Assembly (NCBI GenBank): GCA_014304965.1
Contig: JACRTZ010000207.1
Span: 1 to 41,751, forward strand
Direction: 5' to 3'
DNA length: 41,751 nucleotides
Source: Vulcanimicrobiota bacterium
Lineage (GTDB): Bacteria; Vulcanimicrobiota; Vulcanimicrobiia; Vulcanimicrobiales; Vulcanimicrobiaceae
Shown one piece after another: positions 30,844 through 38,696 of the stretch. The notes under the pieces were generated by a model that made no database searches, was not told the DNA's origin, and was given only the letters and a program-made list of their open reading frames with translations. The position numbers and the translations under genes were made by a program. The stretch's first letter is position 1, and every line of letters starts with the position of its first letter.

Positions 30844-32049
30844 ATGAAGCAATCGCGACGTTCTTTTCTCGCCTCTGCCGCGGCCGCGACCGGCGCGCTG
30901 GCAACCGGCGGCACGGCCTCCGCCGCGCCCGCCTTTATCGATTTGCCGATGGCAAACGGCCGGCGTCCGCTCGAAAAGTTTCCGCAAAAGCGCGAAATGA
31001 TCGTTCAGGCCACGCGGCCGCCGATTCTCGAGACGCCGTTTAGCGTCTTCGACGGCAGCGAGCTGACGCCGAACGACGCCCACTACGTGCGCTGGCATCT
31101 TGCCGGAATTCCCGAATCGGTGGACGCTTCAACCTTTCAGTTGAAGGTCGGCGGCCTCGTCAACAAGTCGCTCTCGCTCAGCCTCGCGCAACTCGAACGC
31201 GACTTCCCGGCAACCGAGATCGTCGCCGTCAACGAGTGCTCAGGCAACAGTCGCGGTTACTTTTCGCCTCGCGTTCCCGGCGGCGAATGGTCGAACGGCG
31301 GCATGAGCAACGCACGCTGGCGCGGCGTGCGGCTCAAGGACATCCTCGCGAAAGCGGGCATCGCGAGCGGCGCGAAACAGGTGAGTTTCCACGGCCTCGA
31401 TCGCGGCGTGATCCCGGCGACGCCGCAGTTTACGAAGGCGCTCGATATGGACGTGGCGGCCGGCGACGACGTCATCGTTGCCTACGCGATGAACGGCCAG
31501 CGGCTGCCGCTGCTCAACGGCTTTCCGCTCCGCTTGGTGGTCGCCGGCTGGTTTGCGACCTACTGGGTGAAGATGCTGAGCAACATCGATGTGATCGATC
31601 ACGTCGAAGATAGCTTCTGGATGAAGACGGCCTACCGCATTCCCGACACGCCGGGCAACACGGTGACGCCGGATCAAACCGGATATCCGACGATTCCGAT
31701 CAACAAACTGCGCGTCCGCTCGTTCATCACCAACGTGACCGACGGCGAAAGGCTGAAACCGGGTCCGCAACCGATCCGGGGCATCGCGTTCGATTCAGGC
31801 ACCGGCATCAAGACGGTCGAGTTTTCTTCGGACGGCGGAACCACGTGGACGGCGGCGACGCTCGGACGCGATTTGGGCCGTTACAGTTTTCGGAAGTGGC
31901 AAACGACCTGGACGCCGTCGGGTCCGAACAAATTTACGCTCGCATGCCGCGCGGCGAGCAACGGCGGGGAGACGCAAAGCACGGTCGCCGTTTGGAATCC
32001 CTCGGGCTACCTTCGCAATAACATCGAGACCTATCAGGTGAACTTGTGA
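30844..32049 (+). CDS. sorA: SorA-type sulfite dehydrogenase, molybdenum subunit
   Basis: 401 residues from the ATG at 30844; an in-frame TTG at 30841 precedes it, and a GGAGG site lies 13-17 bases upstream. A twin-arginine leader (SRRSFLASAAAATGAL) predicts export with the cofactor folded in. The molybdopterin domain contains Cys132, the Mo ligand, in VNECSGNSRGYF. It is followed by RVPGGEWSNGGMSNARW, GNTVTPDQTG and a C-terminal Mo-co dimerisation beta domain (GIAFDSGTGIKTVEFSSDGG). It should oxidise sulfite to sulfate in the periplasm and hand electrons to the next gene's product. The stop overlaps that gene's start (GTGA). Substrate assignment rests on family resemblance; related enzymes include SoxC. 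Confidence 0.9.
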   Translation: MKQSRRSFLASAAAATGALATGGTASAAPAFIDLPMANGRRPLEKFPQKREMIVQATRPPILETPFSVFDGSELTPNDAHYVRWHLAGIPESVDASTFQLKVGGLVNKSLSLSLAQLERDFPATEIVAVNECSGNSRGYFSPRVPGGEWSNGGMSNARWRGVRLKDILAKAGIASGAKQVSFHGLDRGVIPATPQFTKALDMDVAAGDDVIVAYAMNGQRLPLLNGFPLRLVVAGWFATYWVKMLSNIDVIDHVEDSFWMKTAYRIPDTPGNTVTPDQTGYPTIPINKLRVRSFITNVTDGERLKPGPQPIRGIAFDSGTGIKTVEFSSDGGTTWTAATLGRDLGRYSFRKWQTTWTPSGPNKFTLACRAASNGGETQSTVAVWNPSGYLRNNIETYQVNL

Positions 32050-32738
32050 TACGTCCGCTGATCGCTCCGGTCACGTTCTGCCTCGCGTTCGCGGCGCTGG
32101 TCGCGGGCGCCGTGGGTGCGCCCTCGGCGGCCCCCAAAGCCTCAGCCTCGCACGTCGTGTCGATCACGATGCCGGCTGCGGTCGTTGATTATAAACCCGG
32201 CGCCAACCTCGCGCTGGTGCAGGCGAACTGTGCGGTGTGCCACGGCGCGGACTACGTCTATAACCAGCCGCCGCTGACGAAAGCGCAGTGGACTGGCGAA
32301 GTCCTCAAGATGCGCAACGCCTACAAAGCGACGATTCCAGACGACGCGGTGGAGAAGATCGTCGAATACCTGATGGCGCAGAACGGCAAGGTCGCGAGCG
32401 CGCCGGCTCCAACCGCCGTCGTCGCGCAGAGCGCCACACCGGTACCGGCTCCCGCGGGCGCGGCCGCAGCGATCGTGCAGGCCAAAGGCTTCAAATTTCT
32501 GCCCGCGAGCCTGACGGTTGCGGCCGGTACGACCGTCACGTTCGTCAACGAGGACGAGGCGCAACACTCGTTCACTGCCGTTGACAAAACGAACGGCAAG
32601 CCCAATTTTGATTCCGGCGAGCTCAGCAAAGGCGGCAAGTGGACGCACGTCTTCGCGAAGGCGGGAACGTACGAGTATTTTTGCGACGACCATGCCTTCA
32701 TGAAGGGCAAGATCGTCGTCACCGCACCCTCCAGCTAA
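32046..32738 (+). CDS. Sulfite dehydrogenase c-type cytochrome (SorB-like) fused to a cupredoxin
   Basis: 230 residues from a GTG at 32046 with an export leader (MIRPLIAPVTFCLAFAALVAGAVGA). The first half is a SorB-like mono-heme cytochrome c: Cys62, Cys65, His66 in NCAVCHG, then QPPLTKAQWTGEVLKMRNAY and AVEKIVEYLMAQNG. After an Ala/Pro linker the second half, from about 145, is a plastocyanin-like cupredoxin: FKFLPASLTVAAGTTVTFVNEDEAQHSFT, then a type-1 copper cluster YFCDDHAFMKGKI giving Cys, His and Met. A heme domain plus a copper domain on one chain would carry electrons from SorA toward an oxidase. Sulfite dehydrogenase cytochromes are usually heme-only, so the fusion is notable. Confidence 0.9.
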   Translation: MIRPLIAPVTFCLAFAALVAGAVGAPSAAPKASASHVVSITMPAAVVDYKPGANLALVQANCAVCHGADYVYNQPPLTKAQWTGEVLKMRNAYKATIPDDAVEKIVEYLMAQNGKVASAPAPTAVVAQSATPVPAPAGAAAAIVQAKGFKFLPASLTVAAGTTVTFVNEDEAQHSFTAVDKTNGKPNFDSGELSKGGKWTHVFAKAGTYEYFCDDHAFMKGKIVVTAPSS

Positions 32739-32754
32739 GTCGAACGGCCGCGCG

Positions 32755-33174
32755 GTGACCGCGGCGATCCGCGAAGCGCACGCGCGCGACCTCGCGGCGA
32801 TCTTGACGATCGCCTCGACGCTGCCGTGGGACAAGACGCGTTACCTGACCGACGCGCTCGCGAACGGGCACGCGTTCGTCGCCGAGGGCGAGGATGGCGT
32901 GGTTGCGTTCGCAGTGTGGAATCGCGAATTTTTCAGCCTGCCGTTCTTGTGGCTGGTCGTCACCGAGCCGCACCATCGCGGGTTCGGCATCGCAACGCGC
33001 TTGCTCGAAGAGTTCGAGCGGCGCGCCGGACCCGGACGCGTTTTTTCGTCCACGAACGCCAGCAACGCGACGATGCAGCGCATCTTCGAACGGTTCGGGT
33101 ACGAGCGTTGCGGAGATCTCGACCTCGATCCCGGCGACCGCGAAATCTTCTACGTCAAAACGGCCCGCTCGTAG
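32755..33174 (+). CDS. GNAT family N-acetyltransferase
   Basis: 139 residues from a GTG at 32755. The acetyl-CoA-binding motif A is visible as LWLVVTEPHHRGFGIATRLLEEFE (R-G-F-G-I-A in the Q/R-x-x-G-x-G/A position), preceded by HAFVAEGEDGVVAFAVWN and followed by NASNATMQRIFERFGYERCG. Acceptor substrate is unknown. It is just downstream of the sulfite dehydrogenase operon (16 bases) and may be co-transcribed, but nothing ties it to sulfur metabolism. It converges with tRNA-Leu on the other strand. Confidence 0.88.
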   Translation: MTAAIREAHARDLAAILTIASTLPWDKTRYLTDALANGHAFVAEGEDGVVAFAVWNREFFSLPFLWLVVTEPHHRGFGIATRLLEEFERRAGPGRVFSSTNASNATMQRIFERFGYERCGDLDLDPGDREIFYVKTARS

Positions 33175-33209
33175 CGGCGGCTGCCGAACGCGCCGCCCGA
33201 AAAAACGAA

Positions 33210-33293
33210 TGCCCAGGAAGGGACTCGAACCCCCACAGCCTTGCGGCCACTGGTACCTGAAACCAGCGCGTCTACCAATTCCGCCACCAGGGC
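33210..33293 (-). tRNA. tRNA-Leu (anticodon CAG)
   Basis: An 84-base class II tRNA. The anticodon stem CTGGT/ACCAG closes the loop TTCAGGT, giving anticodon CAG. The T-loop reads TTCGAGT and the D-arm has AATTGGTAGA, as in leucine tRNAs. A long variable arm (GGCC-GCAA-GGCT) confirms the class. The acceptor stem GCCCTGG/CCTGGGC has a U-U mismatch at the fifth pair. CCA is not encoded; a run of six T's follows four bases after the 3' end and may end the transcript. It lies downstream of the EamA-MFS-SDR operon on the same strand. Confidence 0.95.
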
Positions 33294-33333
33294 AAGAGCG
33301 CGTCAGTTCGCCGCGCGGTGAGGCGACCCTTGA

Positions 33334-34104
33334 CTATCGCACGTACGAAGCGCCGTTCACGTCCACCGTCGTGCCGCTGGCGTAATCCGCACCTCCGGAC
33401 GCCAGGAACGCGACGATGGACGCCACTTCGGCCGGCGCGCCGACGCGCCGCGCCGGAATCTCCGCTTCGATCTCAGCTCGTCGCACGGCGAGATCGGCGG
33501 CGGCCATGTCGGTCTCGATGAATCCCGGTGCGACCGCGAACGCGACGATTCCGTCGCGCGCGCAGCCGCGCGCGATCGACTTCGTCAGGTTGACGAGCGC
33601 CGCTTTGCTCGCGCCGTAATCGGCAAACGACAGTTCGCCCCGATGAGCCGCGCGCGATGCGACATTGACGATGCGGCCGCGCACGCCGCGCGCGTCCGGG
33701 GGCTGCGCGCGCATCGCGCGCATCGCCGCCCACGCGAGATCGGCGGCCCCGAACAGGTTCACGGCGAAGGTCCGTTCCCAGCCGCGATGCCAGCGTTCGA
33801 AATCGTCGCCGTCGAACGGATTTTCTTCGAACACGCCCGCGTTGTTCACGAGCACGTCGAGACCGCCGAGCCGCGCGACGCACTGCTCGAGCACGTTCGG
33901 CAGCGACCTCCACTCCACTAGGTCGCATCGTTGCGCGAAAACGCCCATGCCGAGTTCGTTCGCAATACGTTCCGCGCGGTCGCCCGCGTCGCGATACGTG
34001 AAGGCAACCGCAGCACCCGCAGCATGCAGGGCGCGCACGATCGCTTCGCCGATGCCGCGCGAGCCGCCGGTCACGATCGCCCGCAAACCCGGCGTCTCGA
34101 TCAC
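33334..34104 (-). CDS. Short-chain dehydrogenase/reductase (FabG-like)
   Basis: 256 residues from a GTG at 34104, which overlaps the stop of the MFS gene. It has the classical SDR elements: the TGGSRGIGEAI cofactor loop near residue 10, NNAG at the beta-4 end, catalytic Ser in NVASRAA and YGASK (Tyr and Lys). The C-terminal PGFIETDM and SGTTVDVNGASYVR are typical of 3-oxoacyl-ACP reductase relatives. The arginine after TGGS suggests NADPH use. Substrate is unknown; it is the last gene of a coupled three-gene operon with two transporters. Confidence 0.92.
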   Translation of the reverse strand: MIETPGLRAIVTGGSRGIGEAIVRALHAAGAAVAFTYRDAGDRAERIANELGMGVFAQRCDLVEWRSLPNVLEQCVARLGGLDVLVNNAGVFEENPFDGDDFERWHRGWERTFAVNLFGAADLAWAAMRAMRAQPPDARGVRGRIVNVASRAAHRGELSFADYGASKAALVNLTKSIARGCARDGIVAFAVAPGFIETDMAAADLAVRRAEIEAEIPARRVGAPAEVASIVAFLASGGADYASGTTVDVNGASYVR

Positions 34105-35321
34105 ACGCGCACCGCCGCGATCGCGCGGCGCGCGAAAACCGCCGGAATCAACCCGACGAGCGAAAACGCCGCAAGCGCGAGCCATGCCGTTTGAAAGCCT
34201 GCAACGTCCACGATCTTTCCGAAGATCGGCGGCGCAACGACGCCGGCTGCGAACAGTCCGGTCAGCGCAACCCCGAGCGCGCTGCCCGCGCGTTCCGGGC
34301 CGCCGATTTCGACTTGCGCCGCCGAATGCACGCCATTCCATCCGGCCGCGGCAAATCCGAACACGAGCGCGAGCGGAAATATGATGAGGGCGGCGTGCGC
34401 GGGAACGAACGCAACGGTGAGCGCGGACCCCGAGACGAGCAGGCACGCGACCATCATCGGAGCGACGCGGTCGTTGTGAAAGATCCGGTCGCTAAGCGCC
34501 CCCCATCCGAGGCGGCCGAGACTCGCGCCGATTTGGGCGACGGCAATCGCGGCGCCCGCAACCGCGACGTGCACGCCGCCCACGCGCACGAGGTGCAATG
34601 GGAAGAACGCGACCATGCTCGACTGTCCCACGATCAGCACCATTCCCGTCACCATGACGAACATCAGCCGAGGATCGCGCGCGATGCCCACCATCGAGAC
34701 GAGCAATTCGCGCACGCGCTTGGGAACGAGCGCCGCGTGATGTTCGGGAACGCGGTACCACTGCGCCGCGACGCCCGCGGTCGCGAGCGCGAGCACGCCT
34801 CCGGCAGCGAGGGCGAAGCCGTAGCCGTACGCGTTCGCCAAGCTCGGCAAGAGCAGCGCGCCGACGAAGCCGCCGAGGGGAACGCCCATCTGCCGAATGC
34901 CCATCGCAAGGCCGCGATCGTGCGTGAACCACAACAGGATCGCGCGGCCGCCGGCCGGCGTCGCCGCCGCATAACCGAGCCCCGTGATCGCCAAGCACCC
35001 GAGCAGCAGCCAATACGTATGAGTGACGGAGCAAAGAAAAAGCGAGAATCCGATCACGATCCCGCTGATCAAAATCATGCGGCGCTCGCCGTACGCGTCC
35101 ACCGCCACGCCGGCAAGCGCCGTTGCGATCGCCGAGCCGAATAACATCGCGCCGACGAGCCAGCCGAATTGCGCGCTCGAAAGGCCGAGTGCTTGCGTGA
35201 TCGCGGGCGCGAGCGTTCCGAGCCCTTGCTGAACGACCGAAGCGCCGAGTTGCGCGCCGGTAACGAGCGCGAGAATAGAGTAGCGCGCCCGCACCGACGG
35301 TAATTCCGGCACCGCGCTCAC
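34101..35321 (-). CDS. MFS transporter
   Basis: 406 residues from a GTG at 35321 that overlaps the stop of the EamA gene (GTGA). Twelve hydrophobic segments are readable. The first loop carries VDAYGERR, a degenerate motif A. GLGYAAATPAGGRAILLWFTHDRGLAMGIRQMGVPLGG resembles the oxalate/formate and monocarboxylate-type branch (in parts: GLGYAAATPAGGRAI, AMGIRQMGVPLGG). Substrate is unknown. It sits between EamA and SDR genes in one operon, so it may move a small organic acid or related metabolite. Confidence 0.9.
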   Translation of the reverse strand: MSAVPELPSVRARYSILALVTGAQLGASVVQQGLGTLAPAITQALGLSSAQFGWLVGAMLFGSAIATALAGVAVDAYGERRMILISGIVIGFSLFLCSVTHTYWLLLGCLAITGLGYAAATPAGGRAILLWFTHDRGLAMGIRQMGVPLGGFVGALLLPSLANAYGYGFALAAGGVLALATAGVAAQWYRVPEHHAALVPKRVRELLVSMVGIARDPRLMFVMVTGMVLIVGQSSMVAFFPLHLVRVGGVHVAVAGAAIAVAQIGASLGRLGWGALSDRIFHNDRVAPMMVACLLVSGSALTVAFVPAHAALIIFPLALVFGFAAAGWNGVHSAAQVEIGGPERAGSALGVALTGLFAAGVVAPPIFGKIVDVAGFQTAWLALAAFSLVGLIPAVFARRAIAAVRV

Positions 35322-36193
35322 GATCGCTGCACGAGCGCGATGCCGAGCGCGATGGCGGCAAGGCCGACGGCATCGTGCCAACTGACGGGTTCGCGCAAGA
35401 ACAGCGCGCTCAGGCCCAGGCCGAAGACCGGGGTCAAGTAATAAAACGCGCTGACGCGGCTCGCCTCGCCTTTGGTCAGCAGCCAAAACCAGATGAGCGA
35501 GGCGCCGACGCTGAGCACCAGCACCAGATACCAGAACGATGCGATCAACTCCGGCGTGAGCACGAGGCGGGGCGCGCCCGAAATCGCGGCCGCAAACGGC
35601 ACCATCATGACCCCGGCGAAAAACATCTGCACGGCGGTGAGCGCGATCAGGCTCTGACCGCCGGCCGAGCGTTTGAACAAGAGGGTCGAAGCGACACCCG
35701 ACAGCACGCCAGCAAACGCCAGCGCGACATCGAGCGGAAGCGCGCTCTGACTGCCGCCGCGGCCGAGCACGACGGCGGCGACGCCGCCGAAACCGAGCAC
35801 GAGCCCGGCGACTTTCAAGCGCGTCAACCGCTCGCCGAGCAATCTCGGCGCAAGCAATCCGAGGACCAGCGGGTTCGTGCTCGCGAGAATGGCGCCCATG
35901 CCGGCCGACAAGCGGCGCATCGCCAGGTACGTGAGCCCGAGATACAGGGTGTTCGCGAGCAGGCCGAGCGCACAGGCCACGAACCATTCACGCGCGTTTG
36001 CCGGAAACGGCCGGCGCAACGCGATGGCCAAGACGGCGAGCAGAGTCCCCGCCGCCAAGAAACGCGCAACCAAAAACCACAGCGGCTGACTTTCGACCGA
36101 AGCGATCTTGCTCGGAACGTACGCCGACGCCCAGAGAAAAACGTAGAAGATCGCGATCGCCGCGGCGAGCCCGCCGCGTTCCGCCCGGCTCAC
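35318..36193 (-). CDS. EamA/DMT family transporter
   Basis: 291 residues with ten predicted membrane helices in two EamA repeats, starting from a GTG at 36193. Repeat 1 includes FYVFLWASAYVPSKIAS and ASTNPLVLGLLAPRLLGERLT; repeat 2 includes FFAGVMMVPFAAAISG and YYLTPVFGLGLSALFLREP. The drug/metabolite transporter family covers exporters of amino acids and metabolites; the ligand here is not predictable. First gene of a three-gene coupled operon (EamA-MFS-SDR). Confidence 0.92.
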   Translation of the reverse strand: MSRAERGGLAAAIAIFYVFLWASAYVPSKIASVESQPLWFLVARFLAAGTLLAVLAIALRRPFPANAREWFVACALGLLANTLYLGLTYLAMRRLSAGMGAILASTNPLVLGLLAPRLLGERLTRLKVAGLVLGFGGVAAVVLGRGGSQSALPLDVALAFAGVLSGVASTLLFKRSAGGQSLIALTAVQMFFAGVMMVPFAAAISGAPRLVLTPELIASFWYLVLVLSVGASLIWFWLLTKGEASRVSAFYYLTPVFGLGLSALFLREPVSWHDAVGLAAIALGIALVQRS

Positions 36194-36251
36194 AAGGGGC
36201 GCAACCCGGCCGGGTCCCGGCCGGTTTCAGCGTTCCTTCCATAGACCCGGC

Positions 36252-36329
36252 GTGCGGGTTGAAGTCATCCGCGACGGCGAAGTTCGCGGAATCGCCGTCG
36301 CTCACGGGCCGGCCGGCGGCGCTAACTAG
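36252..36329 (+). other. Possible 25-codon leader peptide or hairpin in an intergenic region
   Basis: A GTG-initiated frame of 25 codons (MRVEVIRDGEVRGIAV in the first part, ending AHGPAGGAN) has protein-like character. It contains a perfect 9-bp inverted repeat GCGACGGCG (36271-36279) and CGCCGTCGC (36293-36301). It sits in the 186-base divergent gap between the EamA gene and the epimerase-like gene. Nothing proves translation; the structure alone may be the signal. A second GC palindrome lies near 36207-36223. Confidence 0.25.
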
Positions 36330-36379
36330 AACGCCCGTCACTGCTTGCATTCACGCGGGGTGCCGAAAATACAAAGAGT

Positions 36380-37264
36380 ATGGACGTCCTGATCATCGGT
36401 GCCACGGGGTACGTGGGCAGCGCAATCGACCGCGCGCTCACGGAGCGGGGCCATCGCACGATCGCGACGGCGCGCAGCGAGGTCGCGCGCGCAAAGCTCG
36501 AGGCCCGCGGCACGGCCGTCGTCTCGGCCGATGCCGGCAAGCCGCAGACGCTCACCGACCACGTCAAGACCGCCGACGCGGTCGTGTATTGCGTCTCGGC
36601 GACGGATCGCGATCCGTTCCAGGTGGACCTCGAAGCGATTCGTGCGATCGCCCGTGCGATGGCCGGAACCGAGCGAACGATGGTCTACGTGAGCGGCACG
36701 TGGGTCTACGGAACGACCGACGGAACCGCCGACGAAAGCGCGCCCTTGCAGCCGCCCGCGCTCGTCGCGCGCCGTCCCGAACTCGAGCGCATGGTGCTCA
36801 ATATGGTTCGCATCGGCATTCGCGGACACGTCGTCCGGCCGGGCATCGTCTACGGCAACGGCGGCGGCATTCCGGCGATGTTCGTTCAATCCGCGCGCGA
36901 GCGTCAGGCGTCGTCCATCGTCGGCGACGGCACCAACCGCTGGGCGACGATCGACTGCGACGATCTCGGACGCCTGGTCGCAAGCGTCATCGAACGCGGC
37001 AAACCGGGCGCCGTGTACAACGCAGTCGGCGACGGAGCGTTCACGGTGCGCGAGATCGCCGAAGCGGCGAGCCGCGGCGCGGGCGCCGAAGGCCGGACGA
37101 TCACGGTCGATCCCGACATTCTGGGACCCTTCGGAGCGTGTCTGACGCTCGATCAAAGCGTCAGCGCAACGCGAGCGAAGAACGATCTCGGCTGGAGTCC
37201 GAGCGCCGGCTCCATTCTCGAAGATATCGAACGCGGCTCGTACCGCGCTCAACTCGCAACGTAG
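36380..37264 (+). CDS. NAD-dependent epimerase/dehydratase-like protein
   Basis: 294 residues, an extended-SDR (NmrA/epimerase) Rossmann protein. The cofactor loop MDVLIIGATGYVGSAIDRAL starts at residue 1. Then TVYVSGTWVYG-like sequence (MVYVSGTWVYG) marks the active-site serine strand, and VRPGIVYGNGGGIPAMF plus NRWATIDCDDLGRLVASVIERG are the usual downstream motifs. The normal YxxxK is not seen: after VYG the expected helix reads ARRPELER. The protein may therefore bind nucleotide without classical SDR chemistry. The ATG has an AAAGAG just upstream, too close to be ideal. A GC hairpin follows the stop, before the MaoC gene. Confidence 0.85.
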   Translation: MDVLIIGATGYVGSAIDRALTERGHRTIATARSEVARAKLEARGTAVVSADAGKPQTLTDHVKTADAVVYCVSATDRDPFQVDLEAIRAIARAMAGTERTMVYVSGTWVYGTTDGTADESAPLQPPALVARRPELERMVLNMVRIGIRGHVVRPGIVYGNGGGIPAMFVQSARERQASSIVGDGTNRWATIDCDDLGRLVASVIERGKPGAVYNAVGDGAFTVREIAEAASRGAGAEGRTITVDPDILGPFGACLTLDQSVSATRAKNDLGWSPSAGSILEDIERGSYRAQLAT

Positions 37265-37268
37265 CGCG

Positions 37269-37290
37269 GGAGGCGGGGCACGCCGCCTCC
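37269..37290 (+). terminator. GC-rich hairpin without T-tract after the epimerase-like gene
   Basis: GGAGGCGG (37269-37276) pairs perfectly with CCGCCTCC (37283-37290) around a six-base loop. It lies five bases after the stop codon and 16 before the MaoC start. Without a T-run it could pause RNA polymerase, stabilise the 3' end or influence initiation of the next gene. Confidence 0.4.
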
Positions 37291-37306
37291 TCCAAACCTC
37301 CAGGCC

Positions 37307-37762
37307 GTGCGCGACCGGTACTTTGAAGACTGGGCGGTCGGTGAACGCCTCGAAACCGCGTCGGTCGTTCTTACGGAAGAGCAGATCGTCGCCTTTGCGC
37401 GCGAATTCGATCCGCAGCCGTTTCACGTTGACCCGGACGCGGCCGGCGCGTCCATGTTCGGCCGCCTGATCGCGAGCGGCTGGCACACCACCGCGGTGAC
37501 GATGCGTCTGCTCGTCGATAGCGGCCTGTTCGGCGTGCGCGGCGCGGTCGGTCTCGGCGTGGACGGCTTGCGCTGGACGAAGCCCGTCTACCCCGGCGAC
37601 ACGCTCAGCGTCGTAGCCGAAGTCCTCGAGAAGCGCGCGACGCCCGACAAACCAAGCGGCGTGCTCCACGTGCGCATGACCACGCGCAACCAGCGCGGAG
37701 AAGACGTCATGACGCAGACCGCCGCGATCCTCGCATTGCGCCGCGAGTTCGCCCAGCCATGA
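37307..37762 (+). CDS. MaoC-like hotdog-fold hydratase/dehydratase
   Basis: 151 residues from a GTG at 37307. It has the R-hydratase signature: EQIVAFAREFDPQPFHVDPDAA with the catalytic Asp (FDPQPFH) and His, followed by FGRLIASGWHTTAVTMRLLVD. VYPGDTLSVVAEVLEKR is the typical second half. MaoC proteins hydrate enoyl-CoA or act on related thioesters. The next gene, an SDR, starts four bases inside its stop, so they may act in consecutive reduction and hydration steps on an acyl chain; this is inference. Confidence 0.92.
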   Translation: MRDRYFEDWAVGERLETASVVLTEEQIVAFAREFDPQPFHVDPDAAGASMFGRLIASGWHTTAVTMRLLVDSGLFGVRGAVGLGVDGLRWTKPVYPGDTLSVVAEVLEKRATPDKPSGVLHVRMTTRNQRGEDVMTQTAAILALRREFAQP

Positions 37763-38694
37763 TGACCGTTGCGACCTCGAACGGACACGTCAATGGAGCG
37801 GCGCACTACCGCCCGAACCGTCGCGGTGCCGTCCTCGTCACGGGCGCGTCCAGCGGCATAGGATTTGCCACCGCGCTGCGGCTCGCGCGTCACGGAACGA
37901 CCGTCTTCGCGGGCATCCGCCGCCAAGCCGACGGCGAGGCGCTGTTGCGCGACGGCGGCGGCAACGTTCGCCCGATGCTGATCGACGTCGCCGATCGCGG
38001 CTCGCTGGTGCGCGCGCGCGCCAAAATCGAGACGTTGACGGAGTTTCGGCTCGACGCGCTCGTCAACAACGCCGGCATCGCGCTCGGCGGACCGCTAGAA
38101 CTGATACCGATGGACGCGCTGCGCCGGCAATTCGAAGTCAATTTTTTCGGCGCCATCGCCGCGATTCAAACCTTCTTACCGCTCTTGCGCGAAAGCGGCG
38201 GCCGAATCGTGAACGTCAGTTCGATTTCCGGAAAGTTCGCAACGCCGTTCATCGGGCCGTACGCCGCTTCGAAATTCGCGCTCGAAGCCGCCAGCGACGC
38301 GCTGCGCCTCGAATTGCGCCCGTTCGGCATCTTCGTGTCGCTCGTCGAACCGGGCTCGGTCAGGACGCCGATCTGGAAACGATCCAGCGATGCGAGCTTG
38401 CGCGTCATCGGAGAATCGCCGCCCGAGGCGCGCGCGCCGTACGCCGCCATGCTGCGTGCGATGGCGGGCCTCGCTGAAAAGATGGAACGCGGCGGCGTCG
38501 AGCCCGAGCGCGTGGCCGCCGTCATCGAGCGCGCGTTGACGTCGGCGCGGCCGCGGGCGCGCTACCTCGTGGGCGCCGATGCGCGGCTTCGCCTGCTGAT
38601 CGCGCGGGTGCCGGAGTTTCTGCGCGATCGTTTGATTCTGGCCGCGCTCGGCGCCGCCGTACCGCCCGGATCCGCCGTGCCCGAAACCCGCTAA
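37759..38694 (+). CDS. Short-chain dehydrogenase/reductase
   Basis: 311 residues from the ATG at 37759, overlapping the MaoC stop. Classical SDR motifs are complete: VTGASSGIGFATAL, NNAGIALGG, the catalytic serine in NVSSISGKFATP and YAASKFALEAASDALR (Tyr, Lys). A 20-residue N-terminal extension precedes the Rossmann start. The C-terminal part (LVGADARLRLLIARVPEFLRDRLIL) resembles retinol-dehydrogenase-like or fatty acyl-related SDRs. Substrate is unknown. The MFS gene follows two bases after its stop. Confidence 0.93.
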   Translation: MMTVATSNGHVNGAAHYRPNRRGAVLVTGASSGIGFATALRLARHGTTVFAGIRRQADGEALLRDGGGNVRPMLIDVADRGSLVRARAKIETLTEFRLDALVNNAGIALGGPLELIPMDALRRQFEVNFFGAIAAIQTFLPLLRESGGRIVNVSSISGKFATPFIGPYAASKFALEAASDALRLELRPFGIFVSLVEPGSVRTPIWKRSSDASLRVIGESPPEARAPYAAMLRAMAGLAEKMERGGVEPERVAAVIERALTSARPRARYLVGADARLRLLIARVPEFLRDRLILAALGAAVPPGSAVPETR

Positions 38695-38696
38695 CC

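Noticed and set aside
33175..33209. Inverted repeat GGCGGC/GCCGCC before a run of A's, as a plus-strand terminator for the GNAT gene
   Set aside because: The run is A's on the plus strand, not T's; read on the minus strand the T's come before the stem. It is not a proper intrinsic terminator in either direction.
34191..36244. Two long plus-strand frames opposite the MFS and EamA genes
   Set aside because: Composition is Arg/Glu/Gln-rich, without hydrophobic or catalytic patterns. The opposite strand encodes clear membrane proteins.
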